From Carnobacterium mobile DSM 4848 (GTDB taxonomy: Bacteria > Bacillota > Bacilli > Lactobacillales > Carnobacteriaceae), in NCBI RefSeq assembly GCF_000744825.1, contig NZ_JQMR01000001.1, positions 2,217,501 through 2,281,500 of the forward strand: DNA of 64,000 bases. Reading direction: 5' to 3'. How positions within the stretch are numbered: the stretch's first letter is position 1; every line of letters begins with the position of its first letter. A program made the position numbers and the translations under genes. The notes below the pieces were generated by a model. It was not told where the DNA came from, did not search any database, and saw nothing but the letters and a program-made list of their open reading frames with translations. This document shows positions 36,478 to 46,473 of the stretch, one piece after another.

Positions 36478-37452
36478 ATGAAAAATATTACAATACTAAT
36501 TCCTGCCTATAATGAAGAAGCGATTATTGATCAGATGTATGAAAGACTGACAGCTGTTTGTGCAGCTTTACTGAATTATGAGTTTAATTTTCTATTTGTA
36601 AATGACGGCAGTTCTGATGGAACCTTGGACAAACTTAAACAATTTAAAAAACACGATCAGCGAGTGCAGTATATCGATTTATCACGTAATTTTGGTAAAG
36701 AAATTGCTATGTTAGCCGGCTTCGACCACATTCAAGGTGATGCAGCAATCATTATTGATGCTGATTTGCAACAGCCTCCTGAATTATTTGGCGAAATGTT
36801 AGAATGGTGGGAAGCTGGTTACGATGATGTATATGCTATCCGAAAAGCCAGAGAAGGCGAAAAATGGTTTAAAAAATGGGCTTCCAGAGTATATTATCAA
36901 CTTTTACAAAAGGTAGCCAAAGAAAAAGTTTACCCGCAAGCAGGCGACTTCCGATTATTAGACAAAAAATGTATCCAGGCGCTGACAACTTTGCGGGAGC
37001 AAGAACGCTATACAAAAGGAATGTACGGCTGGATTGGGTTTAAAAAGAAAGAGATTGCTTATGTGGCTGAACCTAGAGCGGCTGGTGAAAGCAAATGGAA
37101 GTTCTCAGAGTTGGTTAAATTGGCTTTGGATGGAATTACTTCGTATAGCACAATTCCTTTGAAAATATGGTCTATCGTCGGTTTCGTTATTTCGTTATTT
37201 GCATTTGCGTATTTAATATTTGAACTAATAAAAACTTTGGCTTTTGGAACTGAAACAGCAGGCTATGCTTCTGTTATTGCGGGGATTTTATTTCTTGGCG
37301 GTATTCAATTGATTTCATTGGGTGTGATCGGCGAATATTTAGGACGAGTATTTATTGAAACAAAAGAACGGCCCCTATATTTTATCCAAGAATATTCAGA
37401 AGAAGAGGAAAAACAACAAAAATCGAATAGAGATGAAAGTGGTGCAAGTTAA
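36478..37452 (+). CDS. GtrB/CsbB-type polyprenyl-phosphate glycosyltransferase
   Basis: A 324-residue GT2 enzyme. The GT-A domain starts ITILIPAYNEEAIIDQMYER, with VNDGSSDGT, the metal-binding DADLQQPPE (about residue 99) and GESKWKFSELVKLALDG, followed by two C-terminal transmembrane helices (about 230-290). Members load a sugar (GlcNAc or glucose in known cases) onto undecaprenyl phosphate on the inner membrane face. ATG 36478 has AAAGG 9 bases upstream. The following genes encode a GtrA flippase and a YfhO protein, making a three-component cell-envelope glycosylation set. Confidence 0.9.
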   Translation: MKNITILIPAYNEEAIIDQMYERLTAVCAALLNYEFNFLFVNDGSSDGTLDKLKQFKKHDQRVQYIDLSRNFGKEIAMLAGFDHIQGDAAIIIDADLQQPPELFGEMLEWWEAGYDDVYAIRKAREGEKWFKKWASRVYYQLLQKVAKEKVYPQAGDFRLLDKKCIQALTTLREQERYTKGMYGWIGFKKKEIAYVAEPRAAGESKWKFSELVKLALDGITSYSTIPLKIWSIVGFVISLFAFAYLIFELIKTLAFGTETAGYASVIAGILFLGGIQLISLGVIGEYLGRVFIETKERPLYFIQEYSEEEEKQQKSNRDESGAS

Positions 37453-37456
37453 AAAA

Positions 37457-37864
37457 ATGTCAACATTAAAAAAACTTTATCAAAAGAATGAAGAAATAAT
37501 CAATTATCTAGTATTTGGAGGACTGACAACGTTAGTCAATGTGGTGGTATTTTTTGTATTTAATTCTTTATTAGGTGTTCAATATCTAATTGCAAATGCG
37601 ATTTCTATTGTGCTATCTATTCTATTTGCTTTTTTTACAAATAAAAAATACGTCTTTAAATCTGAAACCTTAACGGCGCAAGCTTGGTTGAAAGAATTCC
37701 TTCTGTTTTGCAGTTTTCGCTTGGTTTCAGCTGGGTTCGATATGCTAAGTATGTGGATTTTGGTAGGCGGGCTTGAATTAGACTCGAATCTAGCCAAGTT
37801 GGCAACACAGTTTATTGTAGTGGTATTGAATTACTTCTTCAGTAAATGGTTTATTTTTAAATAG
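37457..37864 (+). CDS. GtrA/GtcA-family membrane protein (putative undecaprenyl-P-sugar flippase)
   Basis: A 135-residue protein with four transmembrane segments and the GtrA signature: NYLVFGGLTTLVNVVVFF, then LSILFAFFTNKKYVFKS and a C-terminal VVLNYFFSKWFIFK. It is thought to flip undecaprenyl-phosphate-sugar outward. The start is uncertain: ATG 37457 gives the family length, while ATG 37433 would overlap the previous gene and add 8 residues. Confidence 0.88.
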   Translation: MSTLKKLYQKNEEIINYLVFGGLTTLVNVVVFFVFNSLLGVQYLIANAISIVLSILFAFFTNKKYVFKSETLTAQAWLKEFLLFCSFRLVSAGFDMLSMWILVGGLELDSNLAKLATQFIVVVLNYFFSKWFIFK

Positions 37865-37879
37865 AAAGGAAGGGACGCC

Positions 37880-40627
37880 ATGAATGCCTTTAACAAAAAG
37901 AGACGTGCTTATCCTATCTCCTGTTATACATTTTTGTTTATCATTATGGTGGCCTTGATTTATGGTTATTTTTTTATTGTGCAGAAGTCGTTTATCTGGG
38001 AAAGCGACGGATTTAGCCAACATTATTTGATCTTCAAAGAATACTTAGAAATCATTCGTAACTTCTTGCATCATCCTTCAGCAGGCATAGAACAATGGGA
38101 CTGGAGTATTGGTTTAGGGGCGGATGTCATCGGTTCATACGGGTACTATGTTATTGGTGACCCTTTTGTTTATTTAGGATTATTGTTCCCTGCCAGCCAA
38201 ACGGAACTGGCATTTCATGTTTTGATTTTATTACGGATGTATGCAATAGGCGGTTCTTTTTTAGTATTTTGCCGAAAAATGGAAGTTGATCTACCTGGGG
38301 CTTTGGTTGGTTCACTTATTTATACTTTTACTTATTATGTGGTATTGAGTGCTACACGGCATCCTTTTTTTCTGTTGCCGATGATTTTATTTCCGTTGTT
38401 GTGTTTAGGAATGGAACGCATTTTACACCATCAGTCAAATACTCTTTTTATAGGCAGTATCTTTCTTGGAGCGTTTAGTAATTTTTACTTTTTTTATATG
38501 TTGACTGTTTTGATTTTTCTTTATGCATTAGTACGGTATTTTCATTTGTATGGCAGAAAAGAAATCAAAAAGATTCTTCCTTTCATTTGGACCGCTGTTT
38601 ATTCTTATGCTATTGGCATCTTACTTTCTGGTATCGTGTTTTTTCCAGTCGTTTGGGGATTTTTGCAGTCTTCCAGAGAAGCTTCCAGTAAATTTGCGCA
38701 AGGGTTATGGGTCTACCCGGCAGAATATTATGTGGCTTTGATTCGAAATCTTTTTATTCCTGGTAGTTATTTATGGACTGCGCTTGGCTATTCGACTTTT
38801 GTCGTGCTAGTCATTCCTTATATTATCCGACATAAGAAAAAATTCAGTTTTATTGCTAGCTTATTATTTATCTTTGGATGTATGTTGTTGTTCCCAGCAT
38901 TTGGCTCGATCATGAACGGCTTTTCCGGTCCATACAATCGTTGGACGTTTGCACTGCCGTTTTTCTTAGCTTGGGGAGCGGCCTATTTGTATAATCAACG
39001 ATTCCAGTTAATGAAGCGTGACTTAATGGCGATGGTTGCTTCGCTGCTTTTCTTTACTTTAGTCACTGGGATTTCTATTCGAGTAACAGGTTATCGCTTC
39101 ACGTATCTGGCTCCGCTGCTCTTTGCTTGGGCAATGTGGGGTGTCTTATTCACCATTTCCATCAAACGGCAAAGACAAACGTTGCAGCCGTTCGATAAGC
39201 AAGGCCTTTCCTTTTTATTACTAGCATTGATCATGGGAAATTTAGCTTATAATGCAATGGGGTACTATTATCCTTGGGGAAAAAATACAATGGAGACCTT
39301 ACTTGACTATGGCACAGCAGACGAGGCCTATTCAGCTACTTTTGGCGGCGCAGAAAAATTGATTCAAGAACATGACAAAGACATTTATCGAATAGGAGTT
39401 ACTTCACAAGACAGAAAAATTAAAAACCAATTGATCCTCTTAGAAAAAATGGGATTAACTTCTTATCTGTCGATTACAAATGGTCAAGTAGCTAATTTTG
39501 CTCGACAATTAGAAAATGGACAGTTTCAATTGATTCAACCTGTTAGAAATGGGTTTGATGACCGCAGCATCATGAATCATTTCTTGAACGTGCAAGCGAT
39601 TGTGACAGAAGAAAAAAATGAAAAATACTTGCCTTATGGTTATCATGTTACAGCTAAAAAAGAAACGAAAGACCGCTCCTTTATCGTAGCAGAAACCAGT
39701 TTAGCTTATCCTTTTGCTTATGCAGAATCAGTTTATTTACCTGAATCTGATTTTGAAGAATTGAACCCCGTTGAAAAAGAAGCCTTTTTATCTTATGGAA
39801 CTGTGGTAAACGCAAAAGAAGTACGTACAGAGAAATTAGAGTTATTTGATGGGAGATTTGGAGTGAAATCTTTGCCGATTGAAATCTCTTCAGATAATAA
39901 AACTAAAATTGAATTAAAAGGACAACACATTGTAGTCAAAGACCCGAGTGGAAAAGTGAATATTACGGTTAAAGACCCGAATGAAATAGATCAAACAGCC
40001 GTCTTTGCGTATTTAGAAGGATTGCATTTTGAACCAATCCAGTCCAAAACATGGGGCAGAACGCCAATCAATTATACTGCTGTACTAAAAATGGGGAATC
40101 AACGAAAAAGTATTTACCAATCAGATTTATTGAGTTTTAGTTCTTATTTGCCACGTAAGAAGATGCTGTTTCATTTAGGATATCAGGCAAGCGGGCAAAA
40201 AGACCAACCGATCAGTTTGCAGTTCGATCGAGTCGGCAATTATGATTTAGCAAACGTCCAAGTATTAACCCTGCCATTAGATGATGCTTATCAACAACGA
40301 GTCAAGGCTAAAAAGGAAAATACGTTAACGATCACTACTTTCAAAAATGAAGAGATCAAAGGAACGGTTTACCAAGAAAAAGACAGTGTCTTAACGACAA
40401 CGATCCCTTTTACAAGCGGCTGGCAAGCTGAAGTGAATGGGAAATCAGTCGATACGATTCGAGTGAACGAAGGTTTTGTCGGTATTCCTTTAAGTAAAGG
40501 TGAATCAAAAATCACCTTTACTTATCAAACACCTTTCTTAAAAGCTGGAATGGCAACCACTTTTTTAGGTGTGCTATTGACAGTTATAAATCAAATGATC
40601 CAGCAAAAAAAGAAGAAAAGTAATTGA
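37880..40627 (+). CDS. YfhO-family membrane glycosyltransferase
   Basis: A 915-residue protein. About 12 or more transmembrane helices (residues ~15-450) form a GT-C-like fold with the early extracytoplasmic motif IWESDGFSQHYLIFKEYL (about residue 38), then come a large extracellular domain (about 470-885) and a final helix. In Bacillus and Listeria, YfhO-type proteins move a sugar from undecaprenyl phosphate onto lipoteichoic or wall teichoic acid, working with CsbB and GtcA homologues as arranged here. The acceptor is inferred. The start has an AAAGGAAGGG site, 15 bases after the gtrA-type gene. Confidence 0.88.
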   Translation: MNAFNKKRRAYPISCYTFLFIIMVALIYGYFFIVQKSFIWESDGFSQHYLIFKEYLEIIRNFLHHPSAGIEQWDWSIGLGADVIGSYGYYVIGDPFVYLGLLFPASQTELAFHVLILLRMYAIGGSFLVFCRKMEVDLPGALVGSLIYTFTYYVVLSATRHPFFLLPMILFPLLCLGMERILHHQSNTLFIGSIFLGAFSNFYFFYMLTVLIFLYALVRYFHLYGRKEIKKILPFIWTAVYSYAIGILLSGIVFFPVVWGFLQSSREASSKFAQGLWVYPAEYYVALIRNLFIPGSYLWTALGYSTFVVLVIPYIIRHKKKFSFIASLLFIFGCMLLFPAFGSIMNGFSGPYNRWTFALPFFLAWGAAYLYNQRFQLMKRDLMAMVASLLFFTLVTGISIRVTGYRFTYLAPLLFAWAMWGVLFTISIKRQRQTLQPFDKQGLSFLLLALIMGNLAYNAMGYYYPWGKNTMETLLDYGTADEAYSATFGGAEKLIQEHDKDIYRIGVTSQDRKIKNQLILLEKMGLTSYLSITNGQVANFARQLENGQFQLIQPVRNGFDDRSIMNHFLNVQAIVTEEKNEKYLPYGYHVTAKKETKDRSFIVAETSLAYPFAYAESVYLPESDFEELNPVEKEAFLSYGTVVNAKEVRTEKLELFDGRFGVKSLPIEISSDNKTKIELKGQHIVVKDPSGKVNITVKDPNEIDQTAVFAYLEGLHFEPIQSKTWGRTPINYTAVLKMGNQRKSIYQSDLLSFSSYLPRKKMLFHLGYQASGQKDQPISLQFDRVGNYDLANVQVLTLPLDDAYQQRVKAKKENTLTITTFKNEEIKGTVYQEKDSVLTTTIPFTSGWQAEVNGKSVDTIRVNEGFVGIPLSKGESKITFTYQTPFLKAGMATTFLGVLLTVINQMIQQKKKKSN

Positions 40628-40669
40628 AAATCCCTTAACTCATATTTTAGATGAGTTAAGGGATTTTTT
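40627..40669. terminator. Bidirectional terminator
   Basis: AAAATCCCTTAACTCAT / ATGAGTTAAGGGATTTT perfect stem, 7-nt loop, T6 tail. It ends yfhO on the plus strand and mapP on the minus strand. Confidence 0.92.
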
Positions 40670-40670
40670 G

Positions 40671-41516
40671 TTATTCAGACCCGCTATAAATAGGGGCTTT
40701 TTCTTTTGCCAATTCTATACTGACGCCATAATGATCAGAAACGATTGGACTATTTAGTCCATTAAAGAAGACTTCAGAGATAAGAATGTCGATAGGTTGG
40801 TTTGTAAAAATAAAATCAATTCTTAATTGTTCATTATTTTCAGACCATCCGTCAATATTTTTTTCAATGGTATATCCTGTATCTCGTTTTGCAGCCAAGT
40901 AAAAAGTATCAAACCATTTTTGGCTCACCAGCTCATATCCTTCATTATTAACTTGAGCAGGGTTATTGAAATCACCCATTAAATAAATGGGTCCTGGTAA
41001 AGAATCGAAAACAGCAGAGCATTTTGACCATTGGTCTTTAAATGAATCATTATCATCTTCCCACCAACCTAAATGGAGGTTGAAATACCAACTGCCTTCA
41101 ATTTGAACGCCCAACACAGGACGCGTTTTATAATTCTCATATGCTTTGCTTTTGGAAGCATAAAAGGTTTTGATTTCTTGGATGGGGTAAAGACTCAAAA
41201 ATGCTAATCCTTCATCATAAATATCATAACCAATATGAGCCGGCTGCCAAGTCCAGACATACCGTAATCCGGCTTGTTCCAATTTTTGCTGCACAATGAA
41301 AGCAAAATTGTTTCGTTTGATTTGAATAGTCGGGTCAGCAGCTTGATAAGCAAAGTGGTTCGATACATCTATAACGGACTCAGCAATGGATTGGTTTACT
41401 TCTTGGAAAGCAATCACATCAAATTGATTGGCTAGTATGGTTTCGATAAGCGCATCTAACTTAGCATCCGGTTGTTCTTCTAACCAGCTGTGAGTGTTTA
41501 AAGTCAATAATTTCAA
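40671..41516 (-). CDS. mapP: Endonuclease/exonuclease/phosphatase-family protein, likely maltose 6'-phosphate phosphatase
   Basis: A 281-residue EEP-fold metal-dependent hydrolase with LTLNTHSW, the metal Glu in VIAFQEVNQ (about residue 40), NLHLGWW, LMGDFNNPAQ (about 175) and the C-terminal SDHYGVSIEL. In Enterococcus faecalis the corresponding gene beside malT encodes MapP, which dephosphorylates maltose 6'-phosphate so that maltose phosphorylase can act. The context here is the same: it is directly downstream of malT (4-base gap) and divergent from malP-pgmB. The assignment rests on that context plus the fold. Confidence 0.82.
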   Translation of the reverse strand: MKLLTLNTHSWLEEQPDAKLDALIETILANQFDVIAFQEVNQSIAESVIDVSNHFAYQAADPTIQIKRNNFAFIVQQKLEQAGLRYVWTWQPAHIGYDIYDEGLAFLSLYPIQEIKTFYASKSKAYENYKTRPVLGVQIEGSWYFNLHLGWWEDDNDSFKDQWSKCSAVFDSLPGPIYLMGDFNNPAQVNNEGYELVSQKWFDTFYLAAKRDTGYTIEKNIDGWSENNEQLRIDFIFTNQPIDILISEVFFNGLNSPIVSDHYGVSIELAKEKAPIYSGSE

Positions 41517-41520
41517 CTAT

Positions 41521-43185
41521 TTATTCTCCTAAAGCATCCAGGATATCTGATTTCAAGACGTCCGCTTTCGGACCGTACACAGCTTGGATACCGTTATTTT
41601 TTTTGATTAGTCCTAAAGCGCCTAGTTTTTTCCAAGCAGATTCATCGCCAACGATTGCTGGGTCTTTTACTGTAACTCGTAAACGAGTCATACAAGCATC
41701 GACATCAGAAATATTTGTCGGACCTCCTAAAAGAGTGATGATGTCTTGGACTTGTGCACTTGCCGCTGGAACAGTTTTTCCTGTTGAAACGGCAGCTGAA
41801 TCAACAGCTTCTTCAGTCGAAGATTCATCAATATAGTTGCCTAAACGACCAGGTGTGGCAATTTTGAAACGGCCAATCAAGTAGTAAGAAACAAAATAAG
41901 CAAGTCCAAAGAAAACGATACTGCTAAGGACAAAATTGATGACGTCCCATGTTAATCCAGCGTTGACCGACATCGGTACGCGAGTTAGGAATTCTAAGTT
42001 TCCAAACGAATGAACGCGTAAAGGAATAAGGTCAGCTAAAGCAAAAGACATTCCTTGAAGCACTGCATAAACAACGTATAAGAGAGGTGCTGCAAACATG
42101 AACATGAATTCAAGCGGTTCAGTAACTCCTGTTAAGAAGACTGCAATAGCTGCTGAAAAAAAGATAGATTTATATTTTTTGCGTTTATCGACATCTGTTC
42201 GGCGATACATAGCCAAAGCTACACCCATTAAAGTTCCGCTGGCGCCAATCATTTGTCCAACTTTGAAACGAGCAGGGATAATAGACGTTAATAAATCATT
42301 ATAGGCAGTCATATCTCCGCTATTTTTTAAATTGACTAAATCGCTTACCCAAGCCAACCATAATGGATCTTGGCCGAATACTTGAGAGCCGGCATTAGCA
42401 CCTGTTAAAATCGTATATGTTCCGCCGAGAGCTGTATAATTCACTGGAATGGTCAACATATGATGTAATCCAAAAGGCAGCAAGAGACGTTCTAATGTTC
42501 CATAAACGAATGGTGCTAAAACAGGAGCGGTATCAGCAGAAGTTGCGATCCATTGACCAAAATTGTTGATCCCTGTTTGAACCACTGGCCAAACAAGCGC
42601 TAAGCCGATAGAAACGATCACAGACCATAAGATGACTACGAAAGGAACAAAGCGTTTTCCGTTAAAAAAGGAAAGAGCTTCCGGTAATTTCCGGTAGTTG
42701 TAGTATTTGTTAAAAACAATTGCTCCAACAAAACCTGAAATAATTCCAACAAAAACACCCATGTTTAAAGCCGGGGCACCAAGAACAGACGTAAAGTAGC
42801 CATCGACTAATATTTCTGAGCCAAATAAGGTTTTGGTCGTGGCACCTTCAGTAACCAGCATTTCTGACGAGATACCAAAAATAGAACCAGTAGTGACATT
42901 GATCAAAATAAAAGCTAACAAGGCTGCAAATGCTCCGCCAGCCCGTTCTTTAGCCCAAGAGCCCCCGATAGCAGCGGCAAAAAGAATATGTAAATTACCA
43001 ATGACACCCCAACCTAAACTTTCCATCACATTTCCTATGACGGATAATAATTGAATATCGCCTCCAAACATGACGATCATTTTACCGATACTGATCATTA
43101 AGCCTGCAGCAGGCATAACAGCAATCACAACCATTAAAGCCTTTCCGAGTTTTTGCCAAAAATCAAATGAAAACATTTTTTTCAT
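41521..43185 (-). CDS. malT: Maltose PTS transporter IICB, MalT
   Basis: A 554-residue PTS permease of the glucose superfamily. The IIC domain (residues ~1-440) includes PFGLHHMLTIPVNYTALGG and GVTEPLEFMFMFAAPLLYV; the C-terminal IIB domain has the phosphorylated Cys in DVDACMTRLRVTVKD (about residue 502). There is no IIA domain, so it must use a IIA-Glc encoded elsewhere. It imports maltose as maltose 6'-phosphate. It diverges from malP across a 310-base control region with a perfect cre immediately downstream of its promoter. Confidence 0.93.
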   Translation of the reverse strand: MKKMFSFDFWQKLGKALMVVIAVMPAAGLMISIGKMIVMFGGDIQLLSVIGNVMESLGWGVIGNLHILFAAAIGGSWAKERAGGAFAALLAFILINVTTGSIFGISSEMLVTEGATTKTLFGSEILVDGYFTSVLGAPALNMGVFVGIISGFVGAIVFNKYYNYRKLPEALSFFNGKRFVPFVVILWSVIVSIGLALVWPVVQTGINNFGQWIATSADTAPVLAPFVYGTLERLLLPFGLHHMLTIPVNYTALGGTYTILTGANAGSQVFGQDPLWLAWVSDLVNLKNSGDMTAYNDLLTSIIPARFKVGQMIGASGTLMGVALAMYRRTDVDKRKKYKSIFFSAAIAVFLTGVTEPLEFMFMFAAPLLYVVYAVLQGMSFALADLIPLRVHSFGNLEFLTRVPMSVNAGLTWDVINFVLSSIVFFGLAYFVSYYLIGRFKIATPGRLGNYIDESSTEEAVDSAAVSTGKTVPAASAQVQDIITLLGGPTNISDVDACMTRLRVTVKDPAIVGDESAWKKLGALGLIKKNNGIQAVYGPKADVLKSDILDALGE

Positions 43186-43215
43186 TTTTGTTCATCTCCT
43201 TAAATAAGTTAATTA

Positions 43216-43230
43216 ATGCAAACGATTGCT
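43216..43230. promoter_or_regulatory. cre site (CcpA) at the malT promoter
   Basis: ATGCAAACGATTGCT matches the consensus WTGNAANCGNWNNCW at every position. It lies just downstream of the malT -10, where CcpA or a LacI-type repressor would block transcription. Confidence 0.8.
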
Positions 43231-43233
43231 TTA

Positions 43234-43262
43234 AGTATAAGTGCTTTAAAATGAAGTTGCAA
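43234..43262 (-). promoter_or_regulatory. malT promoter
   Basis: Minus strand: TTGCAA (43257-43262), 17-bp spacer, TATACT (43234-43239). Confidence 0.8.
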
Positions 43263-43296
43263 GCGATTTCCGATTAAGAGAACGAAATAAAGAAGT

Positions 43297-43310
43297 TGTT
43301 ACCGGTAACA
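43297..43310. promoter_or_regulatory. 14-bp perfect palindrome, candidate LacI-family operator
   Basis: TGTTACCGGTAACA lies mid-way between the malT and malP promoters. The central CG and the symmetry resemble LacI/GalR-family operators. Confidence 0.55.
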
Positions 43311-43395
43311 GTTTTGCTTGTTAAATTGCAGTGTTTAAAACTTCTCTCTATAGTATTCAAAGGCGAATAGGGATAAAATTTGAACTGAATCGAAA

Positions 43396-43424
43396 TTGAC
43401 AACGCAATCGTTTGCGTTTATGAT
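43396..43424 (+). promoter_or_regulatory. malP promoter with MalR operator filling the spacer
   Basis: TTGACA (43396-43401), 17-bp spacer, TATGAT (43419-43424). The spacer holds ACGCAATCGTTTGCGT (43402-43417), a near-perfect palindrome of the MalR/LacI type, so repressor and RNA polymerase would compete directly. Confidence 0.82.
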
Positions 43425-43495
43425 TGCGGTAGAACATTAAAAAGTCTGCTGTACAGTTTAAGGTATACGAATAAAGCAGTTCGAGGAGGAAGAAA

Positions 43496-45781
43496 ATGGA
43501 AAACAAACGATTATTTGAATTAGATGAATGGAAAATCAAAACCCAAACATTGGATAAAGAACAAAGGAGATTACAAGAAAGTTTGACCAGTATTGGAAAC
43601 GGTTATATGGGGATGCGAGGGAACTTTGAAGAGCGCTATTCAGGAGACCATCATCAAGGCAGCTACTTAGCTGGCGTTTGGTATCCAGATAAAACGCGTG
43701 TCGGCTGGTGGAAGAACGGTTATCCCGATTATTTTGGTAAAGTCATCAACTCCATGAACTTTATCCAATTGGATTTGTTTATAGATGGAGAGCCAGTAGA
43801 TCTATATAGCGACACCATTCATGAATTTGAAATGGAGCTTGATATGCAGACGGGAATTTTATCGCGCCGTTACATCGTTGAGAAGAACGGAAAGCAAGTA
43901 CAAGTTGAAGTTGAACGATTTGTAAGTCTGGCTCAAAAAGAATTGTGTGCGATTCGAATGAATGTGACGAGTTTGAATGAAGCCGTTGACTTACGTTTTG
44001 TGCCAGGTCTAGACGGCAACGTGACAAATGAAGATTCAAATTACGAAGAAAAGTTCTGGCTACCGGTAACGGCAATGAAAAACACGTTGATTGTTGAAAC
44101 AAAACCAAATGATTTTGGGATCGAGCAGTTTACAGTAGCTGCAACGATGTTAAATCGTACCGTTGGCGTTGAAAAAATTTGCGATACTGTATCGGATATG
44201 TGTGTCAATGAAGAGTTCGTTGGAAAACTAGCAGTAGGCGAACAAGTGTCTATTGAAAAGTTGATTATTTTGACGACTTCACGGGATAGTTCAAAAGAAG
44301 AAGTAGGAACGCGCAGCCAGGCGATGTGTGCTGATTTGGATTCTATCTCTTTTGCAGAATTGAGAAAACAGCACGCTGACTTATGGCAAGAGCGTTGGGA
44401 GAAAGCGGATGTGGTCATTGGAGGCGATAGTGCTGCGCAACAAGGGATTCGCTACAATCTGTTCCAATTATTCTCAACCTACTATGGTGAAGATGAGCGT
44501 TTAAACATTGGTCCGAAAGGCTTTACAGGTGAAAAATATGGTGGAGCAACGTACTGGGATACAGAAGCGTATGCTGTCCCATTGTACTTAGCGTTGACCG
44601 ATCAACAAGTGACTAAAAATTTACTGACTTATCGCCACAATCAATTGCCGCAAGCTGAACACAACGCGCGCCAACAAGGGTTAAACGGAGCACTTTACCC
44701 AATGGTAACGTTCACTGGAGTTGAATGCCACAACGAATGGGAAATCACATTCGAGGAAATTCACCGCAACGGAGCGATGGCTTATGCTATTTACAATTAT
44801 ACAAATTATACCGGCGATGAAAGTTATTTGATAGATAAAGGGCTGGATGTTTTGATTGGAATCAGCCGGTTCTGGGCAGACCGTGTCCATTATCATCAAG
44901 GAAAAGATCAATATATGATGCATGGAGTCACTGGTCCTAATGAATATGAAAACAATGTCAATAACAATTGGTACACAAACACGATTGCGGTTTGGACACT
45001 GAACTACACCCTGGCAGCTTTAGAAAAAGCACCAAACAAAAAAGAGACCTTAAATGTAACGAAAGCTGAAGTAAAAGAATGGAAAGCCATTATTGAAAAA
45101 ATGTATTATCCGTATGATGCTGAAAAAGGTGTCTTTATCCAGCACGATACTTTTATGGACAAAGAATTGCGTCCGGTTACTGAGCTAGCTCCAAGCGAGT
45201 TGCCTTTGAGTCAAAATTGGTCGTGGGATAAAATCTTATGTTCGCCTTTTATCAAACAAGCCGATGTCTTGCAAGGGATTTATTTCTTTAAAGAAGAGTT
45301 TTCTCAAGAAGAAAAACAACGAAATTTCGATTTCTATGAACCGATGACCGTTCATGAATCGAGTCTTTCACCAAGTATCCATGCGATTTTGGCAGCAGAT
45401 TTACACCGAATGGACAAAGCGGTTGAATTGTATGGCCGCACAGCTCGATTGGATCTAGACAACTACAATAACGATACAGAAGATGGGCTGCACATTACAT
45501 CAATGACCGGCAGCTGGTTAACGATCGTAGAGGGCTTTGCGGGTATGCGCACAGCGAATGAAACATTAGCGTTTGCTCCATTATTGCCGACAAACTGGAC
45601 TCATTATGAATTCCACATCAATTACCGAGGACGTTTATTGAAAATCACTGTGACCCAAACCGCTACAACGATTGAATTAGTGACCGGTGATCCGTTAGAG
45701 ATGAAAATCTACGAAGAAACTATTTTGTTGACTAGCCAATACAGTTGCACAACAAAAGCTGCAAAAGTAGCAGTACAGTAG
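43496..45781 (+). CDS. malP: Maltose phosphorylase (GH65)
   Basis: A 761-residue GH65 enzyme that splits maltose with phosphate into glucose and beta-glucose-1-phosphate. Features are the N-terminal beta-sandwich, then the (alpha/alpha)6 barrel with [28 protein letters not shown] and [17 protein letters not shown]. The Glu of GPNEYE (about residue 483) is at the general-acid position of characterised maltose phosphorylases. Kojibiose- or trehalose-specific relatives are possible, but the malT/mapP/pgmB context favours maltose. The start follows a GAGGAGGAAG site. pgmB, galM and malR follow. Confidence 0.92.
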   Translation: MENKRLFELDEWKIKTQTLDKEQRRLQESLTSIGNGYMGMRGNFEERYSGDHHQGSYLAGVWYPDKTRVGWWKNGYPDYFGKVINSMNFIQLDLFIDGEPVDLYSDTIHEFEMELDMQTGILSRRYIVEKNGKQVQVEVERFVSLAQKELCAIRMNVTSLNEAVDLRFVPGLDGNVTNEDSNYEEKFWLPVTAMKNTLIVETKPNDFGIEQFTVAATMLNRTVGVEKICDTVSDMCVNEEFVGKLAVGEQVSIEKLIILTTSRDSSKEEVGTRSQAMCADLDSISFAELRKQHADLWQERWEKADVVIGGDSAAQQGIRYNLFQLFSTYYGEDERLNIGPKGFTGEKYGGATYWDTEAYAVPLYLALTDQQVTKNLLTYRHNQLPQAEHNARQQGLNGALYPMVTFTGVECHNEWEITFEEIHRNGAMAYAIYNYTNYTGDESYLIDKGLDVLIGISRFWADRVHYHQGKDQYMMHGVTGPNEYENNVNNNWYTNTIAVWTLNYTLAALEKAPNKKETLNVTKAEVKEWKAIIEKMYYPYDAEKGVFIQHDTFMDKELRPVTELAPSELPLSQNWSWDKILCSPFIKQADVLQGIYFFKEEFSQEEKQRNFDFYEPMTVHESSLSPSIHAILAADLHRMDKAVELYGRTARLDLDNYNNDTEDGLHITSMTGSWLTIVEGFAGMRTANETLAFAPLLPTNWTHYEFHINYRGRLLKITVTQTATTIELVTGDPLEMKIYEETILLTSQYSCTTKAAKVAVQ

Positions 45782-45801
45782 GATAGGAAGGTGGAGAAAA
45801 G

Positions 45802-46473
45802 ATGAAAGCTGTATTATTTGATTTAGACGGTATCTTGACAGACACAGCTGATTACCATTATCAAGCATGGAAGAAGCTAGGTGCAGAATTAGGAATTGAA
45901 TTGGATGAAGCCTTTAATGAACAACTGAAGGGCATCAGCCGTACAGAGTCTTTAGCTTTGATCTTAGCTAAAGGCGGCTTGGAAGAACAGTTTACAGTTG
46001 CAGAAAAAGAGGCATTGGCAACGAAGAAAAATGAGGTCTACAAAAAAATGATCGAGCAAATGTCTGCTAAAGATATCTTGCCTGGAATCAAAACGCTATT
46101 AGATGAACTAAAAGAAAAAGGCGTTTTGTTGGGATTGGCTTCAGCGAGCCAAAATGGTCCCGTTATTTTAGAAAAGTTAGGACTTGAAGAATTATTTGAT
46201 ACAATCGTGGATCCGGCTAAATTATCCGCCGGAAAACCTCATCCGGAAATATTTGAAACAGGGGCTGAGCAATTGAATGTGTCGGTTCAAGAATGCATCG
46301 GAATCGAAGATGCAGCGGCAGGAGTTCAATCCATCAATAGTGCCGGTATGGCAGCAATAGCTGTTGGAGATGAAACAACGTTGGGCGCGGCTGCTAAAGT
46401 CGTTGCTTCGACGAATGAGTTGACTGTAGATTTGTTGACCGCTGTCTGGGCTGAGTCTGTTGGAGTTCAATAA
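45802..46473 (+). CDS. pgmB: Beta-phosphoglucomutase
   Basis: A 223-residue HAD-superfamily enzyme that converts beta-glucose-1-phosphate from MalP to glucose-6-phosphate. The nucleophile and acid/base Asp are in AVLFDLDGILTDTA (residues 7 and 9). LGLASASQNG and SAGKPHPEIF supply motifs II and III, and GIEDAAAGVQSI the metal site. It starts 20 bases after malP behind GGAAGGTGGAG. Its end overlaps the galM start by 14 bases. Confidence 0.94.
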   Translation: MKAVLFDLDGILTDTADYHYQAWKKLGAELGIELDEAFNEQLKGISRTESLALILAKGGLEEQFTVAEKEALATKKNEVYKKMIEQMSAKDILPGIKTLLDELKEKGVLLGLASASQNGPVILEKLGLEELFDTIVDPAKLSAGKPHPEIFETGAEQLNVSVQECIGIEDAAAGVQSINSAGMAAIAVGDETTLGAAAKVVASTNELTVDLLTAVWAESVGVQ

